DNA of 64,000 nucleotides from Phycisphaerae bacterium RAS1 (GTDB lineage: Bacteria > Planctomycetota > Phycisphaerae > UBA1845 > Fen-1342), in assembly GCA_007859745.1 (NCBI GenBank), contig SMLU01000001.1, positions 1,922,001-1,986,000 on the forward strand, in the 5' to 3' direction. The position numbers and the translations under genes are program-made. Under the pieces are notes generated by a model. That model saw only the letters and a list, made by a program, of their open reading frames with translations, had not been told where the DNA came from and searched no databases. Below, in pieces: positions 9,171-16,680 of the stretch (positions are counted from its first letter, which is position 1; each line of letters begins with the position of its first letter).

Positions 9171-10616
9171 ATGTCCTCCTCGCCAGCCACCGCGCCCGCC
9201 GGCGGCTTCCAATCCACGCTTCAGGCCTTCGCCGACCTGCGCCGCCTTCCGCTGGCCTTCTGGCTGATCGTCCTCACCTTCGCGGTCGAGTCGATGGCCT
9301 ACTTCGCCATGCTCCCGCTGATGGTCACTTTCCTCACCGCCGATCTCCACTGGTCCGACGCCTGGGCCACGCCCGCCGTCTCGCTTTTCAGCGGGGCCGT
9401 CACGCTCTTCATGCTCGGCGCCGGCAGCATCGCCGAGTCTTTCGGCGTGCGCCGCGCCATCGTCGCCGCGCTTCTGCTCACGGTCGCCGGCCGCGTCGTC
9501 TACTGCGTCGCGCCGTCCGCCGGCGGCGCGGTCGTCGTCGTCGTCATCGCCGGCCTGCTCATCACCGCCCTGGGCGACGCGATCCTCCAGCCCGTCTGCT
9601 ATTCAGGCATCAAGCAATACACCGACCAGCGCACCAGCGCCATGGGCTACGCGCTCATTTATGCCATCATGAACGCCGGCATCATCGTCGTCGGCGAGAT
9701 CTCCAGCCGCATCCGCCCCGCCGTCGACGCCGCCATCAAGGCCCGCGCCACCGGCGGCGACGCCCCGGGCGGCCTCATCGGCCTGCTCGCCGCCCGCACA
9801 GGCAGCGGCGTGCAGGCGGTCAACTGGGTCGGCACGGTGATTAACGTGCTGGCGCTGCTGATGTTCGTCGTGCTGATGGTCGTGGCTTTCGCCCGCCCGG
9901 CCCTGCGGCCGGACAAGCTGCTCGACGGCGCCCCGCCCGATGCGCGCCCCCTCGGCCAGCGCCTCAAGGAGTATTTCACCGAAGGCCCATTCGGCAACGC
10001 ACGTTTTCTCTTCTTCATCTTCATGCTGCTCCCCGTGCGAACCGTCTTCGTCCACGCCCAGATTCTCACGCTGCCGGCCTTCGTACTGCGCGTCTACCCG
10101 TCTGACGTCGCCAATCACATGGAGCAGATTCTCAACTGGACCAACTCGCTCATCATTCTGATCGGCGTGCCCGTTCTCACCGCGGTCTTCAGGAAGACGA
10201 ACATCTACACCGTGATGATCGTCGGCTCGCTCATCACCGCCGCCCCGGTGTATCTGCTGGCCGCCGGCGCCAACTTCTGGATTCTGATCACCTTCCAGGT
10301 GCTCTACTCCATCGGCGAAGCGATGTGGACCGCCCGCTTCCTCGAATACGCCTCCGAACTCGCCCCGCCCGGACGCATCGCCCAGTACATGGGCCTGGCC
10401 AACATCCCCTGGCTGCTGGCCAAGCTGACCACCGGCCTCTACGCCGGCCTGATGCTGGAGCGCTTCTGCCCGCTCGGCCGGGACAACACCGGCGTCACCG
10501 CCGCTCCAATGTGGACTCTCTACGGCAGCATTGCCATGCTCAGCCCGATCGGTCTGCTGCTGGCGCGAAAATGGGTGCTGGTCGGTCTGCACAAGCCCTC
10601 AGCCTCCGGCCAGTAG
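9171..10616 (+). CDS. Major facilitator superfamily transporter
   Basis: About 481 residues with 12 or more predicted membrane helices and an MFS-like cytoplasmic loop after helix 2/3 (GSIAESFGVRRAIV). The long central loop (about 195-220) separates two six-helix halves. The substrate cannot be told from sequence; the peptide (POT) branch is possible but its signatures were not recognised. GAGGTGAG at 9156-9163 sits 7 bases before ATG 9171, which decides the start against a TTG at 9147 inside the hairpin. It occupies the place where atpC is usually found. Confidence 0.82.
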   Translation: MSSSPATAPAGGFQSTLQAFADLRRLPLAFWLIVLTFAVESMAYFAMLPLMVTFLTADLHWSDAWATPAVSLFSGAVTLFMLGAGSIAESFGVRRAIVAALLLTVAGRVVYCVAPSAGGAVVVVVIAGLLITALGDAILQPVCYSGIKQYTDQRTSAMGYALIYAIMNAGIIVVGEISSRIRPAVDAAIKARATGGDAPGGLIGLLAARTGSGVQAVNWVGTVINVLALLMFVVLMVVAFARPALRPDKLLDGAPPDARPLGQRLKEYFTEGPFGNARFLFFIFMLLPVRTVFVHAQILTLPAFVLRVYPSDVANHMEQILNWTNSLIILIGVPVLTAVFRKTNIYTVMIVGSLITAAPVYLLAAGANFWILITFQVLYSIGEAMWTARFLEYASELAPPGRIAQYMGLANIPWLLAKLTTGLYAGLMLERFCPLGRDNTGVTAAPMWTLYGSIAMLSPIGLLLARKWVLVGLHKPSASGQ

Positions 10617-10930
10617 GGCGGCGTTGCACCAATCGTGCCTCGTTCTGGCGGGGACAGCGTTCGGGTAGCGCGGGCGTCCGTCCGCACCGGACGGTGCGCG
10701 CGCGTCTGAGCCTTTGCATCTCATTTCGGGTGGAACGGGCATCTTGCCCGTTCTGAAATCGCGGGGACGGGCTATCAGAACCCCGCACGGAAGTGCGGGG
10801 CCGGCTCGCCCGCTACTCCCGTGGCGGGTTCTGTTAGTCGGTCTTCGACATTCGACATTCGACATTCGAAATGCTAAATTGCCGCCGTGCGGTCATTGTC
10901 GGCACATCGACAAAACCAAAGGAGCTACTC
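10617..10930. other. Intergenic region with short repeats
   Basis: No gene is supported. It holds a palindromic element around 10728-10755 (GGGTGGAACGGGCATCTTGC), related to repeats at 38359 and 46269, and three tandem GACATTC units starting about 10847. AAAGGAG at its right end belongs to the next gene. Confidence 0.6.
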
Positions 10931-11059
10931 ATGGGCGGTCTCGATTGGCTGCTGTACGGCGTCGTCTTCCTCGTGCTTTTCCCCGGAATCCTGTTCCTCT
11001 TCTCATCCAGCCTGAATTCGGTCCGCACGATCGGCGAAATGGCCACCGCGGCAATGTGA
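10931..11059 (+). CDS. Small single-pass membrane peptide, 42 residues
   Basis: ATG at 10931 is preceded by AAAGGAG at a normal distance. The peptide has a hydrophobic helix (WLLYGVVFLVLFPGILFLFS, about 6-25) and a short polar C-terminal tail ending EMATAAM. No family is recognised. The strong ribosome-binding site and clean hydrophobic profile favour a real gene. An open frame extends to 10871 but without a start signal. Confidence 0.55.
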   Translation: MGGLDWLLYGVVFLVLFPGILFLFSSSLNSVRTIGEMATAAM

Positions 11060-11083
11060 TCGCCGCATCACCTATCCGTCCGA

Positions 11084-11480
11084 ACCCGCCGCGTGGCGCC
11101 GATCTGTCCGAACCCGCCGCGTGGCGCCGATCTGTCCGAACCCGCCGCGCCAAGCGGCGGGGTGACGTCCCCGGCCGGAGCGGCACCGCTCACTATTCGG
11201 GCGGCGCTCATGCAACCACCAGCCCGCCGCGTGGCGCCGACCCGTCCGAACCCGCCGCCCCAAGCGGCGGGTCGACGTCCCCGGCCTTTGTGGCGCAGCT
11301 CGCGTGCGACCGCCTATTCGCCGCGTGGCGCCGATCTGTCCGAACCCGCCGCGCCAAGCGGCGGGGTGACGTCCCCGGCCGGAGCGGCACCGCTCACTAT
11401 TCGGGCGGCGCTCATGCAACCACCAGCCCGCCGCGTGGCGCCGACCCGTCCGAACCCGCCGCCCCAAGCGGCGGGGTGAC
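11084..11480. repeat. Field of palindromic GC repeats with an internal ~200-bp duplication
   Basis: Multiple copies of TCCGAACCCGCCGCGCCAAG / CGGCGGGGTGACG, whose core CCGCCGC-GCCAA-GCGGCGG folds on itself. The segment around 11143-11265 recurs almost exactly around 11345-11467, showing local duplication. Open frames through it in several phases are repeat artefacts. The same unit occurs at about 12090, 24730, 26967, 44789 and 63604. Confidence 0.85.
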
Positions 11481-11610
11481 GCTGCACCTCACCAACCAAC
11501 CGCTCACCGCTCGTCAACACGCCGATAGTAAATCTCTGCCAAATCAGGATTTACAAATATTATCGGCGACCCGTTTGACATCACGCCGGAACCGGTCCTA
11601 AACCCTCAAT

Positions 11611-12027
11611 GAGCGGCGGGGCGAAACGCCGCTCGCACGACTCGTAGTTACCTTGAAACCAACGGCGGCCGCGCGTGATCGGTTCGGTCGGCCGCCTCGA
11701 AGCGAACTCTCTCTAGGTGTTGCGTGCTCCGTGCCGGCAACGACTCCATCGACCCGGGAACCTCTCTCTCCCCTGGCGCATGAGGCGCTTGCGACTTAAA
11801 CGGCCGGTACATGCGACACCTAACCGGGGATGCGTCCATAAACGCGGACGCATCCCCGGCCTCCTCCGAACGCTTCCCGACTGACCTTCCGGGAAGCGCC
11901 GCCAGAAAACCGGACGCTCAGACTTCCGCGCTGGGCGCTTCCGCATAACGCCGCAGCCGACGGCTATCGGCCGCGGCCCATATATCGCGAGGCGTGGCTT
12001 GTGAAAGGGCCACGCCTCTTTCTTTCT
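11611..12027 (+). ncRNA. Candidate structured RNA ending at an intrinsic terminator
   Basis: No credible coding frame runs through this stretch, but it contains a chain of clean hairpins: 11611-11618/11627-11634, 11664-11671/11689-11696, a perfect 14-bp stem 11824-11837/11846-11859, a 9-bp stem 11871-11879/11890-11898, and a terminator-like stem at 11990-12017. A TTGACA lies at 11575-11580 with a weak TAAACC 18 bases later. Motifs of RNase P RNA, tmRNA and SRP RNA were looked for on both strands and not found. The identity is unknown and the boundaries are approximate. Confidence 0.42.
11990..12027 (+). terminator. Intrinsic terminator
   Basis: The 9-bp stem AGGCGTGGC / GCCACGCCT (11990-11998 and 12009-12017) is followed by the pyrimidine-rich CTTTCTTTCT, the form of a rho-independent terminator reading rightward. 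It closes the candidate RNA upstream. Confidence 0.6.
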
Positions 12028-12080
12028 CCAGACGGTCGGGTTCAGAAATACAGGTCGGCCGGCGGCCGACGTGAAGGGCC

Positions 12081-12215
12081 GATCTGTCCGAACCCGCCGC
12101 GCCAAGCGGCGGGGTGACGTCGCTGGCCGGTGTCGCGCCGTTCGTTTTCGATCGCCAACTCGCCGCTTGGCGCGGCGGCTTCGGAAAAACAGCCCGGCCA
12201 GCGACGTCTGCCAAA
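12081..12215. repeat. Inverted pair of the CCGCCGC/GCGGCGG palindrome
   Basis: One unit (about 12088-12120) reads CCGAACCCGCCGCGCCAAGC and a second, inverted unit (about 12162-12186) reads CGCCGCTTGGCGCGGCGG. They form a two-unit element like those at 26967, 44789 and 63604. It lies between the candidate RNA and the 3' end of the leftward gene. Confidence 0.75.
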
Positions 12216-12240
12216 GCGCTCCGCAACAGCCTCGCGCGAT

Positions 12241-13374
12241 TCACCTCACTCCCGCCGCCGCCTTCTCCGCCGCGACCTTCTCCGCGTCTTCCAGCGTCTT
12301 CGGCTTCGCCCGCTGCCACTCATCATGCACGTCGTTGCAGAACTCAACCACCACCCACTCGCCCGCCTGATCACAGATCACAACCTGAAACCCGCCACGC
12401 GCCGGATGTTCAGGGTTGAAGTTCATGTCGACCAGCGCCGCGTACTGAGTCTTCGGCGGATGCTTCTGCACGTGCTCGCGCAGCCCGCGCGCCAGGTCCC
12501 ACAGACGCTTCTGCTGATTGCTGCTCGGCGCGATCGTGACACCCGCGGCCTCCTCAGCCGCCGCCGCGCCGCCGCCGAATGTGCCGCCCAGCAGCTTCGC
12601 CAACCGCGTCGCGCTGCCCGCGTCCGTCTTGTCGCCTAGCAGCGTCGGATACACCGTCAACGTCGCGCTGCCTTTCGTCGCCTTGAGCTGCGCCAGGCGC
12701 GGCTTCATCGCATCCCGCTCTGCGGCTCCCGGCATGCCCGACTTCTCCGCCCACAGCCGCGCGAACTTGCCGTCCGCACCGCTGGCCGACTCCTTCCAGC
12801 CGCAGAGAGAAAACAGCCGCGTCGCTACCAGCACTGAGCAGCCCATCGGGTCCGGATCACGAGCCGCTGTCTTCTTGAAATCCGCGTCTGCCGGCGTCTG
12901 TCGGTCCGCCAGCACCAGCGCACCCTTCGCATCCAGCACCACGAACCGCACCTCGGTCGGTCCACTCTTCGGCTCGCCCAGATACTCCGCGTACAGCGCG
13001 TAACCATCGCCGATCGGGTTCTTCGCCAGAAACTCGCCGAACAGCTTCGGCATTTGCTCCCGGGTCGCGTCTGCCGGCGGGGTAAATGCGGTGTCCACCG
13101 CGTCCAGCGCGGACATGCCCTTCTTCTCCAGGACCAGACCCACCGCGTCCGCGACGTTTCGCATCGGCCGCCCGAGGACGGTCACCGGGAATACCGTCAT
13201 GTGGACGCCCGTACCGGCCTGCTTGAAGGAGGCCAGGCGCTGCCCCTGTACCGGGTCCTCCTTCGACGCCTCCTGGGCCGCCAGAAATACGGCGCCACAC
13301 GTCGCGGCTGCGACGATCAGGAGGCCCGCTCGCAATAGCCCGCGCCGAAATGTACTGCTCTTCATGACTGCCAT
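12241..13374 (-). CDS. Exported protein with two repeated domains, likely TetR target
   Basis: A 377-residue protein with an N-terminal signal sequence (about 8-33). Two similar halves can be seen: each starts with a strand such as MTVFPVTVLG (about 58) or LTVYPTLLGD (about 236), continues through a helix, and ends in a strand pair (VRFVVLDAKGALVLADRQ / FQVVICDQAGEWVVVEFC). No named family was recognised. AAGGAG just upstream supports the start at 13374. An 18-bp palindrome 89 bases upstream matches one in front of the adjacent tetR gene, so expression is probably controlled by that repressor. Confidence 0.72.
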   Translation of the reverse strand: MAVMKSSTFRRGLLRAGLLIVAAATCGAVFLAAQEASKEDPVQGQRLASFKQAGTGVHMTVFPVTVLGRPMRNVADAVGLVLEKKGMSALDAVDTAFTPPADATREQMPKLFGEFLAKNPIGDGYALYAEYLGEPKSGPTEVRFVVLDAKGALVLADRQTPADADFKKTAARDPDPMGCSVLVATRLFSLCGWKESASGADGKFARLWAEKSGMPGAAERDAMKPRLAQLKATKGSATLTVYPTLLGDKTDAGSATRLAKLLGGTFGGGAAAAEEAAGVTIAPSSNQQKRLWDLARGLREHVQKHPPKTQYAALVDMNFNPEHPARGGFQVVICDQAGEWVVVEFCNDVHDEWQRAKPKTLEDAEKVAAEKAAAGVR

Positions 13375-13462
13375 GACACATTCTCCTTCTTTTCAAGTCC
13401 AGGCCCGCGGCGACGCGCCGCCGGGCGACCAACCTCGCCGCATCCGAACCTGGCGCGGCTTG

Positions 13463-13480
13463 TGTAGGCGTACACTTACA
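13463..13480. promoter_or_regulatory. Putative TetR operator upstream of the exported-protein gene
   Basis: TGTAGGCGTACACTTACA is an imperfect palindrome. Its complement, TGTAAGTGTACGCCTACA, shares TGTAAGTGT with the site at 14127-14144 in front of tetR. Two related palindromes around one TetR gene indicate a local regulon. Confidence 0.6.
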
Positions 13481-13520
13481 ATTCGTTGCTGTACAACCGG
13501 CATATTCGACGACCCGAGAA

Positions 13521-14111
13521 TCACTGTGTCTCCCCGTCGAGCACCATTCGGCCGACGCGCGCGAGCAGCGCCGTCCGCGAATCGCGTGAGATCAGCTCCA
13601 GCTCGCGCCCGATGTTCACCGCCGTCCCGAGCCCCACAAACGCCCACGCCGCCAGCTCGGCGTCGAGATGCCGCCGCGGCGATCCGCGGCGACGATGCGC
13701 CGCAACCTGCTGCGAGAGAAAACGCACGAACCGTTCGTAGGTGCGCTTCAGTGCCGCCGAGATCTCGGCGTCATCCGTCTCGCTGAGTCCGGCGAAGAGA
13801 ATGCGATAGAGCCCGAATTCGCCGTGATGGCCCGCCTCGTAATTCAGCAGTTGCTCCGCCGGCGACGCGCCGTCGCGCTTCTCCAGCAGGCCACGCCAGA
13901 TTTCAACCGACCGCTCGTACACATGTTCGATCGCCGCGATGAACATCGCCCGCTTGTCGGGCCACATGCGATACAGGATGTTCTCCCGCACGCCGCAGCG
14001 GCGCGCCAGCTCGGCCGTCGTCGTTCGGCGATAGCTCAATTCGGCGAACGCCCGCGCGATCAGGGGCGTCAGCTCGCTTCGTTTCTCCCGGATTTGGCTT
14101 GGCCGCGGCAA
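13521..14111 (-). CDS. TetR/AcrR family transcriptional regulator
   Basis: A 196-residue protein with an N-terminal TetR helix-turn-helix (about 12-60: IARAFAELSYRRTTTAELAR, then GVRENILYRMWPDKRAMFIA) and an alpha-helical ligand domain. It lies between the two palindromic sites at 13463 and 14127, so self-repression and control of the downstream exported-protein gene are likely. The ligand is unknown. Confidence 0.9.
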   Translation of the reverse strand: MPRPSQIREKRSELTPLIARAFAELSYRRTTTAELARRCGVRENILYRMWPDKRAMFIAAIEHVYERSVEIWRGLLEKRDGASPAEQLLNYEAGHHGEFGLYRILFAGLSETDDAEISAALKRTYERFVRFLSQQVAAHRRRGSPRRHLDAELAAWAFVGLGTAVNIGRELELISRDSRTALLARVGRMVLDGETQ

Positions 14112-14126
14112 TCGCCACTCCTGTTG

Positions 14127-14144
14127 TGTAAGTGTTCACATACA
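14127..14144. promoter_or_regulatory. Putative TetR operator upstream of tetR
   Basis: TGTAAGTGTTCACATACA is a palindrome with few mismatches, 15 bases before the tetR start. It matches the site at 13463 in its TGTAAGTGT half, consistent with autoregulation. Confidence 0.6.
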
Positions 14145-14211
14145 TAATGACTCAGGCCGCACGGATTGTCAAGCGATCCGCAGATTATTGTGTTATAGGA
14201 CCACTCGTACC

Positions 14212-14227
14212 TGTTTCACGTGAAACA
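14212..14227. promoter_or_regulatory. parS: Perfect parS centromere site
   Basis: TGTTTCACGTGAAACA is the exact 16-bp parS consensus bound by chromosomal ParB. It lies about 850 bases from the parB gene in this window, and parS sites cluster near the replication origin in most bacteria. ParB loads here, spreads as a CTP-dependent clamp and drives origin segregation with ParA. Confidence 0.93.
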
Positions 14228-14230
14228 CGG

Positions 14231-15076
14231 CTAGCTCAGGATTGCCGAAACATATCCGACGGAGTTTTCTGGATTCCGTTCCGGAGCAATCTCAGCGCTG
14301 CAAGTGTGAAGCAACTCGGTGAGCGTAACCGACTCGCCCGTGACCGCCCCGAGCAGGGCCGCCACCGCGCCGGCGCCGCATGCGTTGCGGTGGGTGGTCG
14401 CCTCCGGAACAACGGCATGCGGATCAAGTAATCCGACCGTGCGAATGAACCGCTGATCGTTAACGTCCTTGGCCCACCGCACCCCTGCCACTCCCCGGCC
14501 CATCGGCTCAAAACCATACGCTGGACCGTAGTGCGTCAGATCCGTTGACGCAATATACGCAACTTCTCGGCCGATCGCGCCAGCGGCCACCGCGACGACC
14601 CTCCCGATCTCAGCAGCCTTGTCGCTGGGCTGGACCATGAGCGGGACAATCCGAGCCGACGGCAGCAGCCGCTTGATGAACGGAAGCTCAACCTCGATCG
14701 AGTGTTCGTCGCGGTGCGCCTCGGGCGCGACTGTGATCAGCCGCGTTCGCGCGAGCTCACGGCACAGCTCGCGGTCGACCTCGATGTCCCCGATCGGTGT
14801 TCGCCAGGTACCGCTGCCAAACAGGCTCGCGGTGTTTCTATCCCAAACGTGAACGGCACCAAAGACGACGATCGTCTCAGGGTTCGACGCTGCCAGGCAC
14901 TTGATCGTAAGTGCTGCCGTGGAGCCGCTGTACAGCCAGCCGGCGTGTGGCGCAAGGCCTCCGACTGCCGCGCTCGCCGCCGCCGGTTCCAACAGCTTAT
15001 CCACAAGCGAAATGCATGCGTTCGCGTCCGACGGATAGAACCGTCCGGCGACCGCCGGCTCGCGAATCAGCGCCAT
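14231..15076 (-). CDS. MEMO1-family protein (AmmeMemoRadiSam system protein B)
   Basis: A 281-residue protein matching the MEMO/AmMe system B family: IREPAVAGRFYP at the N-terminus, LAPHAGWLYSG (about 41-51), a DEHSIEVELPFI block and STDLTHYG (about 180). These carry the His/Asp/Glu/Cys pocket related to extradiol dioxygenases. The AmMe partners (radical SAM and AMMECR1 proteins) are not in this window. The 5-base gap to parB suggests one transcript. A perfect DnaA-box 9-mer, TTATCCACA, falls inside the gene at 14997-15005. Confidence 0.88.
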   Translation of the reverse strand: MALIREPAVAGRFYPSDANACISLVDKLLEPAAASAAVGGLAPHAGWLYSGSTAALTIKCLAASNPETIVVFGAVHVWDRNTASLFGSGTWRTPIGDIEVDRELCRELARTRLITVAPEAHRDEHSIEVELPFIKRLLPSARIVPLMVQPSDKAAEIGRVVAVAAGAIGREVAYIASTDLTHYGPAYGFEPMGRGVAGVRWAKDVNDQRFIRTVGLLDPHAVVPEATTHRNACGAGAVAALLGAVTGESVTLTELLHTCSAEIAPERNPENSVGYVSAILS

Positions 15077-15081
15077 GGCGG

Positions 15082-16017
15082 CTACTCCGGCCGCAACGAG
15101 ACCCCTAGTCGCTGTGCGATACGCTCAAACTCTTCCAAGCCATTATACGTGATGATGATACGGCCGGCATTCTTGCGCTTGGCAGGCGTCAGTTGCACGC
15201 GGGCGCCGAGCGCGCTCGTGAACGCGCGTTCGACCTCTCCGAAGTGGCGACGGGAGGCGACGCTGCGGGTCTGTTCCTCCACTTCCGGTTGAGTCGCCGG
15301 CGATTCCTCGGTCAACCGCGCGAGCGATTCCACCTGCCGCACGGAGAGCTCGCGGCGGACGGCCATTCGCGCCACCGCGAGCTGCCTTTGCGGATCGGAG
15401 ATCCCGGCGACGGCGCGGGCCTGGCCCATCGCGAGCTGTCCGCTCTCGATAAGCTGCTGAATCTCGCCGGGCAGGCGCATCAGCCGCAGGTAGTTCGCGA
15501 TATTTGCCCGGCTCTCGCCAAGGCGAATGGCGAGTTGATCGGGAGTGGCGTGGAAGTAGTTCAGGTAGTTCTGGTAGGCGGCCGCTCGTTCGAGCGGACC
15601 GAGGTCCTCGCGCTGCACGTTTTCCACGAGCGCGATCTCAATCGCCTGCGCGTCATCGACGGCGCGAACGATGGCGGGAATCGTCCTGAGTCCGGCCCTC
15701 TCCGCCGCCCGCCAGCGGCGCTCGCCCGCGACGATCTGGAAACGGCCGTCGGAGGCAGGACGAACCAGGATCGGCTGGAGCACCCCGTTGGTGCGAATCG
15801 ACTCGGCGAGCTGGTTGAGGGAGGCGTCGTCAAAGCGCACGCGTGGCTGGGTGATGTTCCGATCGATGGCGGCGAGCGGAATCTCGCGCGGCAGCGGCTG
15901 GCTGTGCGTCGCAGGCGTGGCGGAGTCAAGCTCGTGCGGCGGACGCGGCAGCGCCGCGGCGCGCGAGCCCAGCAGCGCGTGAAGGCCTTTTCCGAGTCGT
16001 GGCGCCGGCTTTGACAT
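15082..16017 (-). CDS. parB: Chromosome partitioning protein ParB
   Basis: A 311-residue ParB. RLGKGLHALLG at the N-terminus resembles the ParA-contacting peptide. The CTP-binding ParB domain contains GERRWRAAE (about 98-106) and ENVQREDL (about 132), followed by the helix-turn-helix (LAIRLGESRANIANYLRLMR) that reads parS and a C-terminal dimerisation domain. The start at 16017 gives the family-like MSKPAPRLGKGL. No parA is adjacent: the upstream side is a non-coding gap and the broken exported gene. Confidence 0.95.
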   Translation of the reverse strand: MSKPAPRLGKGLHALLGSRAAALPRPPHELDSATPATHSQPLPREIPLAAIDRNITQPRVRFDDASLNQLAESIRTNGVLQPILVRPASDGRFQIVAGERRWRAAERAGLRTIPAIVRAVDDAQAIEIALVENVQREDLGPLERAAAYQNYLNYFHATPDQLAIRLGESRANIANYLRLMRLPGEIQQLIESGQLAMGQARAVAGISDPQRQLAVARMAVRRELSVRQVESLARLTEESPATQPEVEEQTRSVASRRHFGEVERAFTSALGARVQLTPAKRKNAGRIIITYNGLEEFERIAQRLGVSLRPE

Positions 16018-16560
16018 GCATTGCTCCAGAAGACCGCGGGCGACGATATCTCCGGCGGGGCGGCGGGTCAAAACGAAAACGGCAAGTCGCGGCGGGTGGG
16101 GCGACGTGCGGCCGGGCGCCGCTCGCGCGGCTGACTCGCACCCCCGGGGGCGGCGAGGCAGTGCTACGATATCTATGATACATAGAATTAATAGTAACGT
16201 GTCGGCGCGCTGCCGACCGACGATGTTCCGCGGCAGAGCGTCAGCGGCCGCTGAGCAGCGCCACGAACGCATTGATATCCAGCACGTTCACATTTCCGTC
16301 CATGTTGATGTCGCTATTGGCGATGGGGCAGGTCGGGAATTGCTGCTGGTAGGCGGCCGGGTCTGAGAGCGCCAGCACGAAGGGGTTGATGTCGAGGATG
16401 TCGGTCAGGCCGTCGCAGTTCAGGTCGCCGAGCGTGAGCTTGGGCGCCGGAGCGTTCAGGCGGATGTCGATGCGGCCCGAGCCGCCGCCGCGGCTGGCGC
16501 GGTCGTCACGGCTCGCGACGTCTGCATGGCCGAGCTTCGCGACGGCCGGCCGATCGCCCC

Positions 16561-16680
16561 CGTAGCGTCCGACCTCCGGGTCGGACGTCCCGTAGCGTCC
16601 GACCTCTGAGTCGGACGTCCCGTAGCGTCCGACCTCCGCGACGGACGTCCCGTAGCGTCCGACCTCTGAGTCGGACGATT
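16561..16680. repeat. Four 30-bp palindromic tandem repeats inside the giant gene
   Basis: Exactly 30-base units at 16561, 16591, 16621 and 16651, each GTAGCGTCCGACCTC then GAGTCGGACGTCC with small changes. On the gene strand they add about four copies of a ten-residue unit like SEVGRYGTSD just before the dockerin tag. The same palindrome occurs outside genes at 24848-24874, about 33329-33353 and 40191-40266. It is therefore an interspersed element read in frame. Confidence 0.92.

Noticed and set aside
11093-11479. Overlapping open frames on both strands through the repeat field
   Set aside because: They consist only of repeated peptides such as RVAPTRPNPP produced by the palindromic repeats in every phase.
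11611-12027. RNase P RNA, tmRNA or SRP RNA
   Set aside because: The GAGGAAAGUC and ACAGNRA motifs of RNase P, a tmRNA acceptor end or tag frame, and the SRP GGAAG/AGCAG loop were sought on both strands and not found.
14997-15005. Perfect DnaA box TTATCCACA near parS, possible oriC
   Set aside because: It is a single box inside a coding sequence with no cluster, no AT-rich unwinding element and no dnaA or dnaN nearby. Kept only as a hint of origin proximity.
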